Shown here in pieces: positions 1-6,656 of a stretch of DNA of 64,000 nt. Made by a program: the position numbers and the translations under genes. This stretch comes from Chryseobacterium defluvii (lineage in GTDB: Bacteria; Bacteroidota; Bacteroidia; Flavobacteriales; Weeksellaceae): NCBI RefSeq assembly GCF_003634775.1, contig NZ_RBXB01000001.1:1054001-1118000 (forward strand), read 5' to 3'. Each line of letters begins with the position of its first letter. Position 1 is the stretch's first letter. The notes under the pieces are model-generated. The model did not search any database and was not told where the DNA came from. It was given only the letters and a program-made list of their open reading frames with translations.

Positions 1-915
1 TCCCTTTTCAAACTGACCGAGCATTATTCAATTGAGATTTCCAAAATAGATCAATTAGAATTTCCTTACAGCATTTTTCTTACGTTGGCTAATGTCAAAA
101 AACAATTAAAAAATACAGTTAACAATTGGTCAGATATTCGGTTGGTACAAGATAAAGAAAAGACGTATCTGATATCCGAAGAACGATATGATTCAGGCTC
201 AACATTATTTTATATTCCTGTTTTCCCTCTATATAAAATGCTACATGACAGGGATAGAAGAAAAACAGCAACCTTGTTATTGTCTGTGTTTTCTTATCTC
301 TATCATGTTGCCGATATCCCTTATTACCGACAACAGGAAAGTTATTTATATTGGGAATACGAAATGCTGAAAGATTGGATGCTTGATGATGAAATTCAGG
401 ATGGAGAAAAGGACAAGCGTTTAGATGAAATGAATATATCTGAATGGGTAGGAGATAACATTGAGAAAAAAATATATCATCAAAACAACCTCACGTTTTT
501 CCAGCATCGTATTGATCATTTTAAACCCAAAGATCAGCTTGACAGAGATTGCCTTTTGGTAGCTGAAAAAATACTATCCCTTTATAAGACCTACCCGACA
601 GCTACGATTTTCCGCAATGCCAGCTCATTGATTGATACGGATAATGATGATGTTAGCGAAGAGATCATTTCAATGGACAGGTATATTTCCTTTTACGCTG
701 ATAATGTAGGTTGGCTGTCTTCTACATTATTTGAAATGGTCAATAATGAATTTCAGGAATTTTCAGATACGCAGGAACCTGTTATTGAAAAAAGGTTTGA
801 TGGAAATGACATGGAAGGGAAAGACCTTCTATTTGAAAGTTCACTTTTTGACCTTTTGCATGACATCATTGATTTGTTGAACGAATACAGAAAATTAAGT
901 AATGAAAAATATTGA
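1..915 (+). CDS. PRTRC cassette protein (probable protein F), 5' truncated by window edge
   Basis: The reading frame is open from base 1, so the gene begins before the window; a TTG at 85 is not a convincing start. About 305 residues are visible, rich in acidic and aromatic residues, with no signal peptide and no membrane segment. It overlaps the next gene by 14 bases (902-915), which suggests translational coupling. The two following genes are recognisable PRTRC (ParB-Related, ThiF-Related Cassette) members, and one more family protein normally precedes them. Assignment to protein F is therefore mostly by position. I see no catalytic motif, and the molecular role of these proteins is not established. 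Confidence 0.55.
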   Translation, partial: SLFKLTEHYSIEISKIDQLEFPYSIFLTLANVKKQLKNTVNNWSDIRLVQDKEKTYLISEERYDSGSTLFYIPVFPLYKMLHDRDRRKTATLLLSVFSYLYHVADIPYYRQQESYLYWEYEMLKDWMLDDEIQDGEKDKRLDEMNISEWVGDNIEKKIYHQNNLTFFQHRIDHFKPKDQLDRDCLLVAEKILSLYKTYPTATIFRNASSLIDTDNDDVSEEIISMDRYISFYADNVGWLSSTLFEMVNNEFQEFSDTQEPVIEKRFDGNDMEGKDLLFESSLFDLLHDIIDLLNEYRKLSNEKY

Positions 916-1627
916 TATAACACAGGATTTTGAAGGACTATATCACCCAAAATGTGCATTAGTCGTCTATGAAGCGGAGGGAAGACAAAATGATATCTAT
1001 GTGGAGCATTTTGATATGGATTCAAATGGAAATCCTATTAATGCCCATCCGCTTACTATAAAGGAAGCTGAAATTTTATCAAAGGCTCTTCAAATTGAAC
1101 AGGAAAAAGAAAACGGTTTTCTTAAGCCTAAGACCCTATTGCCGACCAATATTTTAAGCCTTGACCCAAGCACCGAGAAAGGAACGGTAATTTGGCATAC
1201 CAAAGCCCAACTTAAACAGCTTTTTTTTGTCGAGAGTTTAGGAATTCCCAATGGTAAAGCCCATGTTCCTCCACTTTTATGGAAGGCGAACAAACATAAA
1301 TTATCGCTATTCGCCCTGAAAAGTAACAGAAGACCATCGGAAAGAACCAAACTCTTTCATGCGCCGTTTTTTAATGTTTATAATAATGGAAGCGTGTGTA
1401 TGGGGACAGTCCATATAGATATCAAAAAATCCACCTCCGTAGAGGAGTTTATACAGGGGTGGGAACATTACTTTTTCAATAGTTATTTCAGCCATCTTTT
1501 GGAATCTGGAAGCCACATTAAAGGCAATTGTGTCAGCCTTTGGAAAAGACTGATCAAACAGGGAGCTTCATTTCCTTCCGATGTCCTGATGCCTAATCAT
1601 TTAACCCTTAAAAATATCCTGCCATGA
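902..1627 (+). CDS. PRTRC system protein B
   Basis: A 241-residue cytoplasmic protein. It contains the family-like stretch with 'NILSLDPSTEKGTVIWHTK' near residues 80-98 and a C-terminal half (FHAPFFNVYNNGSVCMGTV, about residues 150-168) that resembles E2/Mov34-associated PRTRC B proteins. It starts inside the 3' end of the previous gene and its stop overlaps the start of the ThiF-like gene by 4 bases (ATGA), so the three are one translationally coupled unit. PRTRC cassettes are found on plasmids and ICEs; their function is not known. Pairing with a ThiF-like adenylating enzyme suggests a ubiquitin-like conjugation chemistry, which is inference. Confidence 0.75.
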   Translation: MKNIDITQDFEGLYHPKCALVVYEAEGRQNDIYVEHFDMDSNGNPINAHPLTIKEAEILSKALQIEQEKENGFLKPKTLLPTNILSLDPSTEKGTVIWHTKAQLKQLFFVESLGIPNGKAHVPPLLWKANKHKLSLFALKSNRRPSERTKLFHAPFFNVYNNGSVCMGTVHIDIKKSTSVEEFIQGWEHYFFNSYFSHLLESGSHIKGNCVSLWKRLIKQGASFPSDVLMPNHLTLKNILP

Positions 1628-2433
1628 TGAACGAAAAACCAAAAATGCATTTTACGGACAAGTATCTGTTAGCTCCCACTAATCCCATTACCGTAAATCT
1701 GATAGGGGCAGGGGGAACGGGCTCTAAAATGTTAACAGGACTGATGGAAATTAATGAGAGCCTGCTAGCCCTCGGACACCCCGGTTTACAGGTTCGGTTA
1801 TGGGATGATGATTTGGTTACCTCTGCAAATTTAGGAAGACAGCGTTTTTTTGAATGCGAAGTGGGTTTGCAAAAGTCCGTTGCGCTGATCAACCGCATCA
1901 ACCGTTGTATCGGTTCTAATTGGAAAGCGGAAACCGTGAAATTTGTTAAAGACAACGCAGGGAACCTGCCTGAAAATGCAAGAGCAACCATTACAATTAC
2001 CTGTGTGGATACTGTGAAGGCACGATTCGGAGTAGCTGAGATTCTTACGGAATTAAATGAAAAAAGATCGTATTTCAGGGATTCACCAAAATATTGGATG
2101 GATTTTGGCAATAGCCAATATTCGGGGCAGGTCATTCTTTCAACAGTTGGAAACATCAATCAGCCAACATCACAGAAATTTGAACCTGTTAAAAATCTTC
2201 CTTTTGTAACCAATGAATATGGAGAGCTTCTGATCCAGTCGGAAAAAAATGATAATACTCCGAGCTGTTCACTTGCAGAAGCACTCGAAAAACAGGAACT
2301 TTTCATCAATGCATCCTTAGCGCAGATGGGTTGTGATTTATTGTGGGGGTTATTCCGTAACGGAATGACACCCTATAAAGGATTCTTTCATAACCTGAAA
2401 GATTTTAGAACGGTTCCGATCCCAATCGCTTGA
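1624..2433 (+). CDS. PRTRC system ThiF-family protein (E1-like)
   Basis: A 269-residue protein with the nucleotide-binding GAGGTGSKM loop at about residues 28-36, followed by the WDDDLV acidic motif and SANLGRQRF, which match the ThiF/MoeB/HesA E1 superfamily (ATP-dependent adenylation of a C-terminal glycine). 'TCVDT' near residue 125 fits the second half of the Rossmann fold. No CxxC zinc pair is obvious. ATG at 1624 overlaps the end of protein B. The final codons lie inside the first of a set of strong hairpins, so the transcript probably ends just downstream. The substrate is unknown; a small ubiquitin-like partner would be expected upstream of the window. Confidence 0.85.
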   Translation: MMNEKPKMHFTDKYLLAPTNPITVNLIGAGGTGSKMLTGLMEINESLLALGHPGLQVRLWDDDLVTSANLGRQRFFECEVGLQKSVALINRINRCIGSNWKAETVKFVKDNAGNLPENARATITITCVDTVKARFGVAEILTELNEKRSYFRDSPKYWMDFGNSQYSGQVILSTVGNINQPTSQKFEPVKNLPFVTNEYGELLIQSEKNDNTPSCSLAEALEKQELFINASLAQMGCDLLWGLFRNGMTPYKGFFHNLKDFRTVPIPIA

Positions 2434-2547
2434 TTTTGGGATCGGGCGAAAAGTTCGTCCCTTCCTGCGGACGGGATGAACTTTTCGCGGATAAGCGGTG
2501 CAGGCAAGGATTGGGAAAATGATCCCGAAGATCCAATCCTTTGCCTG
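2416..2547 (+). repeat. Three consecutive strong hairpins after PRTRC ThiF gene
   Basis: Hairpin 1 pairs 2416-2425 with 2436-2445 (10 bp perfect) and covers the stop codon. Hairpin 2 pairs 2446-2461 with 2473-2488 (16 bp with one G-T) and begins at the next base. Hairpin 3 pairs about 2501-2514 with 2533-2547 (14 bp with a one-base bulge). None of the three ends in a T-run; a fourth hairpin just downstream does. They may stabilise the mRNA 3' end or be a folded repeat element. Confidence 0.7.
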
Positions 2548-2559
2548 CGGCTGGGTTGT

Positions 2560-2585
2560 GAGGTATTTTCAGATACCTCTTTTTT
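2560..2585 (+). terminator. Rho-independent terminator of the PRTRC unit
   Basis: A 7-bp stem GAGGTAT/ATACCTC (2560-2566 with 2573-2579) is followed directly by six T residues (2580-2585). It sits after the three hairpins that follow the ThiF-like gene. Confidence 0.75.
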
Positions 2586-2681
2586 AGTTGGATTTATAAT
2601 TTGTTTGGAATTGTAATTAATTGATGGAAGAATTATCAAATGACTTCTGTATTTTGCATTAAATACAAATTCTAATTTCAA

Positions 2682-3314
2682 ATGGATATTAATTCAATTA
2701 TTCAGGTCCTTGCTTCAATTTTTACCGTTTTTATTTCAGCCTTTATTGCTCCTTTCTTTTTAAATTTTTATATGAAAAGAAAATTCAGGAAAATGCAATA
2801 CTTAATTGATTCCCAAAATATATTGCAAAATGTTCATAATGATTTCAAAACCAATTTCGTTGAACCAACTATTGCGGAAAACCTGTTTTTTGTGATGACC
2901 GGGATTAGAACCAATTATAATACTATTCCGGCTTATCTTAAACTGAAAGATTTATTGGGTCAGGATTATGAATGGTTGATGATCAGAAGTGCTAAACCAC
3001 ATTTCAAGTTCGATAATAAGGGAGAAATTGAAATCATATTATCAAAATATACATTGATCTACAGGAATTTTTCATTAGTATTATCTTTTGTTTTCTCCTT
3101 AACTGGTTTGGGAATTCTAATTTACTTTTCCCGTTTTGATATCAATACATTATCAGAAATCTTACTTATTTATATGTTGGCTTTCCCTTTGTTTATTTTT
3201 GCTTTTTATATATTAAGTACTTTAACGTCTATTAGTAGGGCAGGGATATTACAAAAAAGACTTACAGTGGTTAAAATGAAATTAACTCAATCTGAACCGG
3301 AGAATAAAATCTGA
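2682..3314 (+). CDS. Hypothetical membrane protein
   Basis: 210 residues. A hydrophobic N-terminal helix (about residues 5-30) is followed by a charged cytoplasmic-looking stretch (about 31-125) and then two adjacent membrane helices (about 128-150 and 158-182). I do not recognise a family. The gene is monocistronic, after the PRTRC terminator and convergent with the next gene. The layout (TM, soluble region, TM pair) would suit an accessory or immunity-type membrane protein, but nothing in the sequence proves that. Confidence 0.6.
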   Translation: MDINSIIQVLASIFTVFISAFIAPFFLNFYMKRKFRKMQYLIDSQNILQNVHNDFKTNFVEPTIAENLFFVMTGIRTNYNTIPAYLKLKDLLGQDYEWLMIRSAKPHFKFDNKGEIEIILSKYTLIYRNFSLVLSFVFSLTGLGILIYFSRFDINTLSEILLIYMLAFPLFIFAFYILSTLTSISRAGILQKRLTVVKMKLTQSEPENKI

Positions 3315-3369
3315 TTAAAATTGATGATTTTACCATTCCGATACTATTTTTGACTTTACAACTGAAAAA

Positions 3370-3936
3370 CTACTTCTTTTTCGGTATGCTTTTTACACCA
3401 AGATAATAGCTCCAGCTGAAAATTTTCGGCACAATATCCAAATTAAATTTATAAAGGCTATAGGTGTATAATGAAAAAAGAAAGAATGCAATCCAACTTA
3501 GTCCTATGACATAATATCTATCCCTCGTATGAAAACTGAATAATCCAGGTACTAAAGATTTAATTAAAAATGCAGGAACTATACAACAGACTATTATACA
3601 TATTGTCCAAGGCAATATCCATAATTTGCTTTTTTTAGCCCGAAGAGCTATATTCATTCCTTTCAGAAAATAAATGATGCAGAATATGAAATAAGTAAAT
3701 ATAATAGTATAAATAATAAGCTCAGTTTTGTCTGCTCCTTCACCCAAAATATTTTCTGATATGAGAAATCCTGCATAAAAAAACAAACCATAGAGAGCAG
3801 CGATTTTTAAAATCAAAAACGAAAAGTTCAAGATCATAAAAAGTAATCCTATTGAAGATTCGCTTTCTTTATTTTTGCGAAGTTCATATTCCGATTCTGA
3901 TTCTCCTGGGTAAGCATCGGGGTTATTCCAAGCCAT
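3370..3936 (-). CDS. Hypothetical four-helix membrane protein
   Basis: 188 residues. A hydrophilic N-terminus (MAWNNPDAYPGESESEYELR) precedes about five hydrophobic segments, at roughly residues 30-55, 70-90, 100-125, 142-162 and possibly 165-180. No family is recognised. It is convergent with the preceding gene, leaving only 55 bases between stops, and is monocistronic. Confidence 0.6.
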   Translation of the reverse strand: MAWNNPDAYPGESESEYELRKNKESESSIGLLFMILNFSFLILKIAALYGLFFYAGFLISENILGEGADKTELIIYTIIFTYFIFCIIYFLKGMNIALRAKKSKLWILPWTICIIVCCIVPAFLIKSLVPGLFSFHTRDRYYVIGLSWIAFFLFSLYTYSLYKFNLDIVPKIFSWSYYLGVKSIPKKK

Positions 3937-4268
3937 AATAATAAAATTTAAAGTTTGTTAGGCAATCGTCTTATTACAAGGTTGTTACATCTGTAAATAT
4001 AATAAAAAAAAGCCTTCTCACATCTAAAATTATATATAAAAGCTAGTTGAAATTTAATGATTGATTTTCTTTTAAAACGAGGTGCTGAACTAATTATTAA
4101 TGCTTACCAATTGAAATTAATATGGGATCTTCATAAAGATTACTTTTCATATTAATAATAATCTTAGAAAAGCAAAGAGCAGAAGAATTTTCTTCTGCTC
4201 CTCTGAATGTTTATTTAAGTGACTAAAAATGTTTTATGAAAATTTCACAAAATAAACGGTCCTTAATA
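3937..4268. other. Intergenic, 332 bp, no gene seen
   Basis: AT-rich sequence with no credible ORF on either strand. The only structure is the terminator hairpin at 4165-4200, which belongs to the XRE regulator on the minus strand. Confidence 0.6.
4165..4200 (-). terminator. Terminator of the XRE regulator gene
   Basis: A 10-bp perfect stem GAGCAGAAGA/TCTTCTGCTC (4177-4186 with 4191-4200). Read on the minus strand it is followed by a T-rich tract (TTTGCTTTT). It lies 69 bases past the stop of the minus-strand regulator. Confidence 0.7.
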
Positions 4269-4643
4269 TTATATCTTTTGAATTAGTTTTTCAATAAGTT
4301 TATTCTGTACGTTTAAAAGTTGTGTAATTGCATCTTGATTTTTTAAAATACCGTTTATTAGATCAGGTGATTCCGAATAAAAGTTGGAGTTCGGATTTCC
4401 AATATTTTGAATACTACAATCGTTATTCGTTATTGAAAATGTCGGGGCTTCTTCAAGAAGCTCATCTAAATCAATATCGTATACTTCACATATCTTCACC
4501 AGATGTTCTGTTGAAGGCTTTGCTATATCTGTTTCCCATTTATGATAGGCTGGCTGCGAAATGTTTAGTTCATCAGCAAGCTGTTGTTGGGTAAGTCCTT
4601 TCTTTTTTCTTAGCCTGGATAATTTGGTCCCCAGTGTAATCAT
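4269..4643 (-). CDS. XRE-family transcriptional regulator
   Basis: 124 residues. The N-terminal helix-turn-helix of Cro/CI type spans residues 5-60 (LSRLRKKKGLTQQQLADEL, then NISQPAYHKWE as turn and recognition helix). The C-terminal half is unrelated to sensor domains I know and ends in an amphipathic helix (residues 97-123), a possible oligomerisation segment. The promoter region carries four ATAACYA-type repeats, one of them at the start codon, which points to autorepression. Regulators of this kind often control accessory modules of ICEs; the target here may be the divergent T9SS/RHS island. Confidence 0.85.
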   Translation of the reverse strand: MITLGTKLSRLRKKKGLTQQQLADELNISQPAYHKWETDIAKPSTEHLVKICEVYDIDLDELLEEAPTFSITNNDCSIQNIGNPNSNFYSESPDLINGILKNQDAITQLLNVQNKLIEKLIQKI

Positions 4644-4758
4644 AACTATTGTTTATGAAAACAAAAGTAGTGATTTTGGGAATACGAAAAAACATAAAAT
4701 ATAACTATTGGTTATTAAATTTATAACTAATTATATCAAATTTATAACCAAATTATTT
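4642..4758. promoter_or_regulatory. Operator-like ATAACYA repeats and -7 box upstream of XRE gene
   Basis: Four related sites begin at 4642, 4701, 4723 and 4744. The first two read ATAACTATTGTTTAT and ATAACTATTGGTTAT, which are imperfect palindromes ATAAC-N5-GTTAT. The last three are spaced 22 and 21 bases, two helical turns. On the minus strand a Bacteroidetes -7 box TACTTTTG sits at 4669-4662, about 18 bases before the ATG. The first site overlaps the translation start. Confidence 0.5.
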
Positions 4759-4897
4759 GTTTTGATATAAAGTTTAACAATATCTTTCCAACCTATTTCT
4801 GTACCGTTTCTTTTATTAGATTTCCTTTGGAAATGCGACGGCTTTTGTCGCAGTGGACTTCTATATTCGCAAAAGATTAATTACAAACCTAAATATT

Positions 4898-5044
4898 ATG
4901 AAAAATCAAAAAATTAGAGATACAATACTCTTATTCATAACAGCTGTGTCTATCCTAATTGTTCTTTTCATTTATAATTTCAGAAATGGGAAAAATACGG
5001 GAAATAAATATGGGGTTTTCCCATTGTGGGGTTTGCAGAATTAA
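4898..5044 (+). CDS. Possible small membrane peptide
   Basis: 48 codons from an ATG: a charged start (MKNQKIRDT), one hydrophobic helix (LLFITAVSILIVLFIYNF) and a short polar tail. It lies just upstream of the T9SS-sorted protein gene. There is no homology argument and no clear ribosome site, so it could be chance. The rest of the 4644-5078 gap holds only the regulator operators and a small GCGAC/GTCGC hairpin near 4836-4852. Confidence 0.3.
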   Translation: MKNQKIRDTILLFITAVSILIVLFIYNFRNGKNTGNKYGVFPLWGLQN

Positions 5045-5078
5045 AATAAGTTTAACCGCTATAAAAAACATCTATTTT

Positions 5079-6650
5079 ATGAAAATTACTTTTTTGGCAC
5101 TAATAGCAAGCCCTTTGTTTTTAGTGCCTGCACAAAAGGTAGTCTGGCAGAAGGATATTAAATCAAATACTCAGGATTTCCTTAGCCAAGTAACAACTAC
5201 CCTCGATCAGCAGTATTTAATTACAGGAAGCAGTATTCAGTCCTCAAAACAAACAGAAAGCAAACAAAAAAATGGTTATGATTTCCATTTGGTCAAGCTC
5301 AACCAGCAAGGTGAAGAAGTCTGGGAAAAATACTTCTCAGGACAGAACCATGATTTCCTGTCTGCCACAGTGAACACCCAGGAAGGAGGCTTCCTTCTCT
5401 CTGGAACATCTTATAGTGGGAAATCTTTAGACAAAAAAGAAGATTCCAAAGGAGGATCAGATTTGTGGCTTATTAAAATCAATGAATTCGGGGAAGAACA
5501 ATGGCAGAAAACACTCGGGACTGCTTCCGATGAAGAAGCCAGAGCCGTGATTCAAACCACCGACTTAGGTTACTTTGTGGCAGGAAATGTTCAGAACTCA
5601 GCTAAAGGATTTGGTTCTAAAGATATCTGGATCATAAGACTCGATAAAACAGGAAAACAAACTTCAGAACTGATCTTAGGAGGAAAAGGACTCGATGAAG
5701 TGGAGAAAATGATTCCGACCAAAGATGGAGGAGCTTTATTAGGCATGTATTCCAGAAGCACTACCGGAGGATCCAAGAAAACAGAAAACTTCGGTGAAGG
5801 GGATTACTGGATTGTAAAGCTTACCAAAGACGGAAAAGTAGAATGGGAAAAGAACTTCGGCGGAAAGGCAGATGATCATCTAAGAACCCTTGCTTTAACT
5901 TCCACGGGATATATCATTGGTGGAGAATCAAGATCAGAAAGATCAGGAAATAAAACCACAGGCATAGAAGAAGGAACCGATTTATGGTTAATTGCTTTAA
6001 ATGAAAGAGGGGAAGAATTATGGCAGAAATCCTACAATTTTAAGAACAGGGATGTTTTGATGGGAATGAGTGTGATAAGCGGGAAGCAAGAAGCAGGAGG
6101 CGGGAAGCTTTCAACTGACAACTCTACCCTGTCAACTAAAGGCATTTTATTGGGAGGTTATACCCAGGCAGAAGGAAGAATAGAGAGTGATGATGAAACG
6201 TTCTGGATGCTGTATCTGGATCAGGAAGGGAAAGAAGAGTGGAGAAAGCATGTGAAGGGAGAATCCAGGAAGAAGGAAGAAAGATTATCTGATATAAAAC
6301 TCAACAGAGACGGTTCTATTATCCTGGCAGGAACCAGTGCAGAGGAATTAGGAAAAGAGAACTGGAAGATCGTGAAATTAGGTGACGGACAGATCGATCA
6401 GCTGATTGAAAAGCAGGACATCAGAGTCTATCCGAATCCTGTATCAGATTATACCTATGTAGAGATCGGGTATGAGTTTAAGGAAGCGGATATTTTGTTG
6501 TATGATATGAGTGGAAAGCTCCTGCAGCAAACCAAGACTAAGAATAAGGTAACGAAGATCAATACTCAGCCACTCATTCAGGGAGCTTACCTTGTGACCA
6601 TTAAAACAGATACCAATAAAACAGCGAACGCTAAAATAATTAAGAAATAA
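5079..6650 (+). CDS. Secreted repeat protein with T9SS type A sorting domain
   Basis: 523 residues from ATG 5079, chosen because it gives a clean signal peptide (MKITFLALIASPLFLVPAQ); the longer frame upstream does not. The body repeats a unit of about 50-60 residues built on 'DLWLIKINxxGEExWQKxxGG', a beta-propeller-like pattern seen in T9SS cargo. The last ~75 residues (from IRVYPNPVSDYTYVEI) are a Por secretion-tail type A domain, the signal for export across the outer membrane by type IX secretion. It is followed after 6 bases by the YD-repeat-like gene and probably forms an operon with the RHS toxin. It may act as a surface partner for the toxin, which is inference. Confidence 0.85.
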   Translation: MKITFLALIASPLFLVPAQKVVWQKDIKSNTQDFLSQVTTTLDQQYLITGSSIQSSKQTESKQKNGYDFHLVKLNQQGEEVWEKYFSGQNHDFLSATVNTQEGGFLLSGTSYSGKSLDKKEDSKGGSDLWLIKINEFGEEQWQKTLGTASDEEARAVIQTTDLGYFVAGNVQNSAKGFGSKDIWIIRLDKTGKQTSELILGGKGLDEVEKMIPTKDGGALLGMYSRSTTGGSKKTENFGEGDYWIVKLTKDGKVEWEKNFGGKADDHLRTLALTSTGYIIGGESRSERSGNKTTGIEEGTDLWLIALNERGEELWQKSYNFKNRDVLMGMSVISGKQEAGGGKLSTDNSTLSTKGILLGGYTQAEGRIESDDETFWMLYLDQEGKEEWRKHVKGESRKKEERLSDIKLNRDGSIILAGTSAEELGKENWKIVKLGDGQIDQLIEKQDIRVYPNPVSDYTYVEIGYEFKEADILLYDMSGKLLQQTKTKNKVTKINTQPLIQGAYLVTIKTDTNKTANAKIIKK

Positions 6651-6656
6651 ATTGTG

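Noticed and set aside
1608..2159. 183-codon minus-strand frame
   Set aside because: It lies wholly within protein B/ThiF-like coding sequence, shows no family features and is explained by codon bias of the real genes.
1624..2433. CBASS- or Bil-type ubiquitin-like antiphage system
   Set aside because: An E1-like protein is present, but no cGAS-like synthase, E2 or JAB peptidase set is visible; the neighbours fit PRTRC better.
4853..5044. Longer form (63 codons) of the small membrane peptide
   Set aside because: The added N-terminus has no start support; only the ATG at 4898 is plausible, and even that is uncertain.
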